This document shows positions 63,691 to 64,000 of a stretch of DNA of 64,000 bases, in pieces (the first letter of the stretch is position 1; each line of letters begins with the position of its first letter). The notes beneath the pieces were generated by a model. It did no database searches. It was not told where the DNA came from and saw only the letters and a list, made by a program, of their open reading frames with translations. Source of the stretch: Novosphingobium sp. 18050 (GTDB lineage: Bacteria; Pseudomonadota; Alphaproteobacteria; Sphingomonadales; Sphingomonadaceae); assembly GCF_902706195.1 (NCBI RefSeq), contig NZ_CACSJO010000006.1, positions 124,001 to 188,000 on the forward strand. Reading direction: 5' to 3'. The translations under genes were made by a program, and so were the position numbers.

Positions 63691-63704
63691 ACAAGCATGC
63701 AAAC
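63691..63704. promoter_or_regulatory. Palindrome site J1, ACAAGCATGCAAAC
   Basis: A degenerate copy with GCATGC core and good right half, 14 bases from J2. It lies 32 bases before the YciI start. Confidence 0.4.
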
Positions 63705-63717
63705 GTACCAATATTTC

Positions 63718-63731
63718 GTTCTCTAGCGAAC
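63718..63731. promoter_or_regulatory. Palindrome site J2, GTTCTCTAGCGAAC
   Basis: A 14-bp palindrome with one mismatch and a CTAG core, between divergent YciI(-MarR) and ABM-like genes. With J1 it could let the MarR protein regulate its own operon. Confidence 0.62.
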
Positions 63732-63798
63732 TTTATCTTTGACTCTCCCGAACAGCTCCTTAGCTTTGCCGCAAATAGAAAGCAGGAGAGGGACAGGC

Positions 63799-64000
63799 AT
63801 GCCGGGGATCGTCACCACGCAATCTAGCTGTTTTATCGCGCGCTTCCATGTCGATCCGGCGAAACGCGCCGCATTCGAAGCGATTTTTGACGCCCTGTGG
63901 CGCGGCTCGCTCGACCTCCTCAATGCACAGTGCAACCTCGTCTACTATGGTTGGGACCGCGCCGACCGCACCTTCTACACGATCGAATCGTACAAGGATG
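63799..64000 (+). CDS. Antibiotic-biosynthesis-monooxygenase-fold protein, partial
   Basis: The first 67 residues are visible, then the window ends. MPGIVTTQSSCFIARFHVDPAKR, an amphipathic helix, and a Leu-Val-Tyr-Tyr-Gly-Trp strand resemble the ABM/dimeric ferredoxin-like fold used by small quinol monooxygenases. A GGAGAGG element precedes the ATG. It is divergent from the YciI gene and shares sites J1 and J2. Function cannot be fixed without the C-terminus. Confidence 0.6.
   Translation, partial: MPGIVTTQSSCFIARFHVDPAKRAAFEAIFDALWRGSLDLLNAQCNLVYYGWDRADRTFYTIESYKD

Overview
The window is GC-rich alphaproteobacterial DNA, most likely from a sphingomonad (Novosphingobium/Sphingobium type). 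This rests on four large TonB-dependent receptors next to catabolic genes, two old-yellow-enzyme reductases, several short-chain dehydrogenases, a cytochrome P450 and dense ATGA-overlapping operons. I see no rRNA, tRNA, insertion sequence, phage gene, CRISPR array or replication origin. The genus is inference; the order is fairly safe.

Region 1 (1-17.1 kb) is mixed housekeeping and envelope. It holds an OmpR-type response regulator and histidine kinase pair, a TonB receptor, an unannotated 35-residue membrane peptide, an EmrA/EmrB/NodT-type tripartite efflux operon, an HxlR regulator divergent from an OYE reductase, a second TonB receptor, an AT-rich spacer, and a PiT phosphate transporter followed by a CorA/ZntB-type channel that lacks a canonical start codon.

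Region 2 (17.1-24.4 kb) is a catabolic module: TonB receptor, OYE reductase, MDR-type double-bond reductase, epoxide hydrolase and a hydratase-2/MaoC protein. Region 3 (24.4-30.7 kb) has a flavodoxin-like protein, a CAAGKDR-type phosphatase, YaaA and a short SDR on the plus strand. After these come an epimerase-like SDR, a 2OG-Fe(II) oxygenase and a GT2 glycosyltransferase, perhaps a small glycoconjugate islet.

Region 4 (30.9-64 kb) is a continuous CoA-ester catabolic cluster. It has two acyl-CoA dehydrogenases, two crotonases, a MaoC hydratase, a thiolase beside an HMG-CoA-synthase-like/DUF35 fusion, a CitE-type lyase, four SDRs and a P450. It also has an E1alpha/E1beta pair with a free-standing lipoyl domain but no E2, three APH/ACAD10-type kinases, five CrtC-like (DUF7064/DUF7065-type) paralogues, a sulfotransferase with a DUF1214 partner, a TonB receptor, two membrane proteins, and a MarR regulator with a YciI protein.

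The main discovery is a 14-bp palindrome, approximately GTTyGCnnGCGAAC, found by eye in 13 copies. All 13 are intergenic, lying before the TonB receptor at 17.5 kb, the OYE at 20.1 kb, the epoxide hydrolase/hydratase pair, and every apparent transcription unit of region 4, including the one carrying the MarR gene. This suggests one regulon importing and degrading a hydrophobic, probably polycyclic or branched, carboxylic acid or ketone. The substrate cannot be named from sequence alone.
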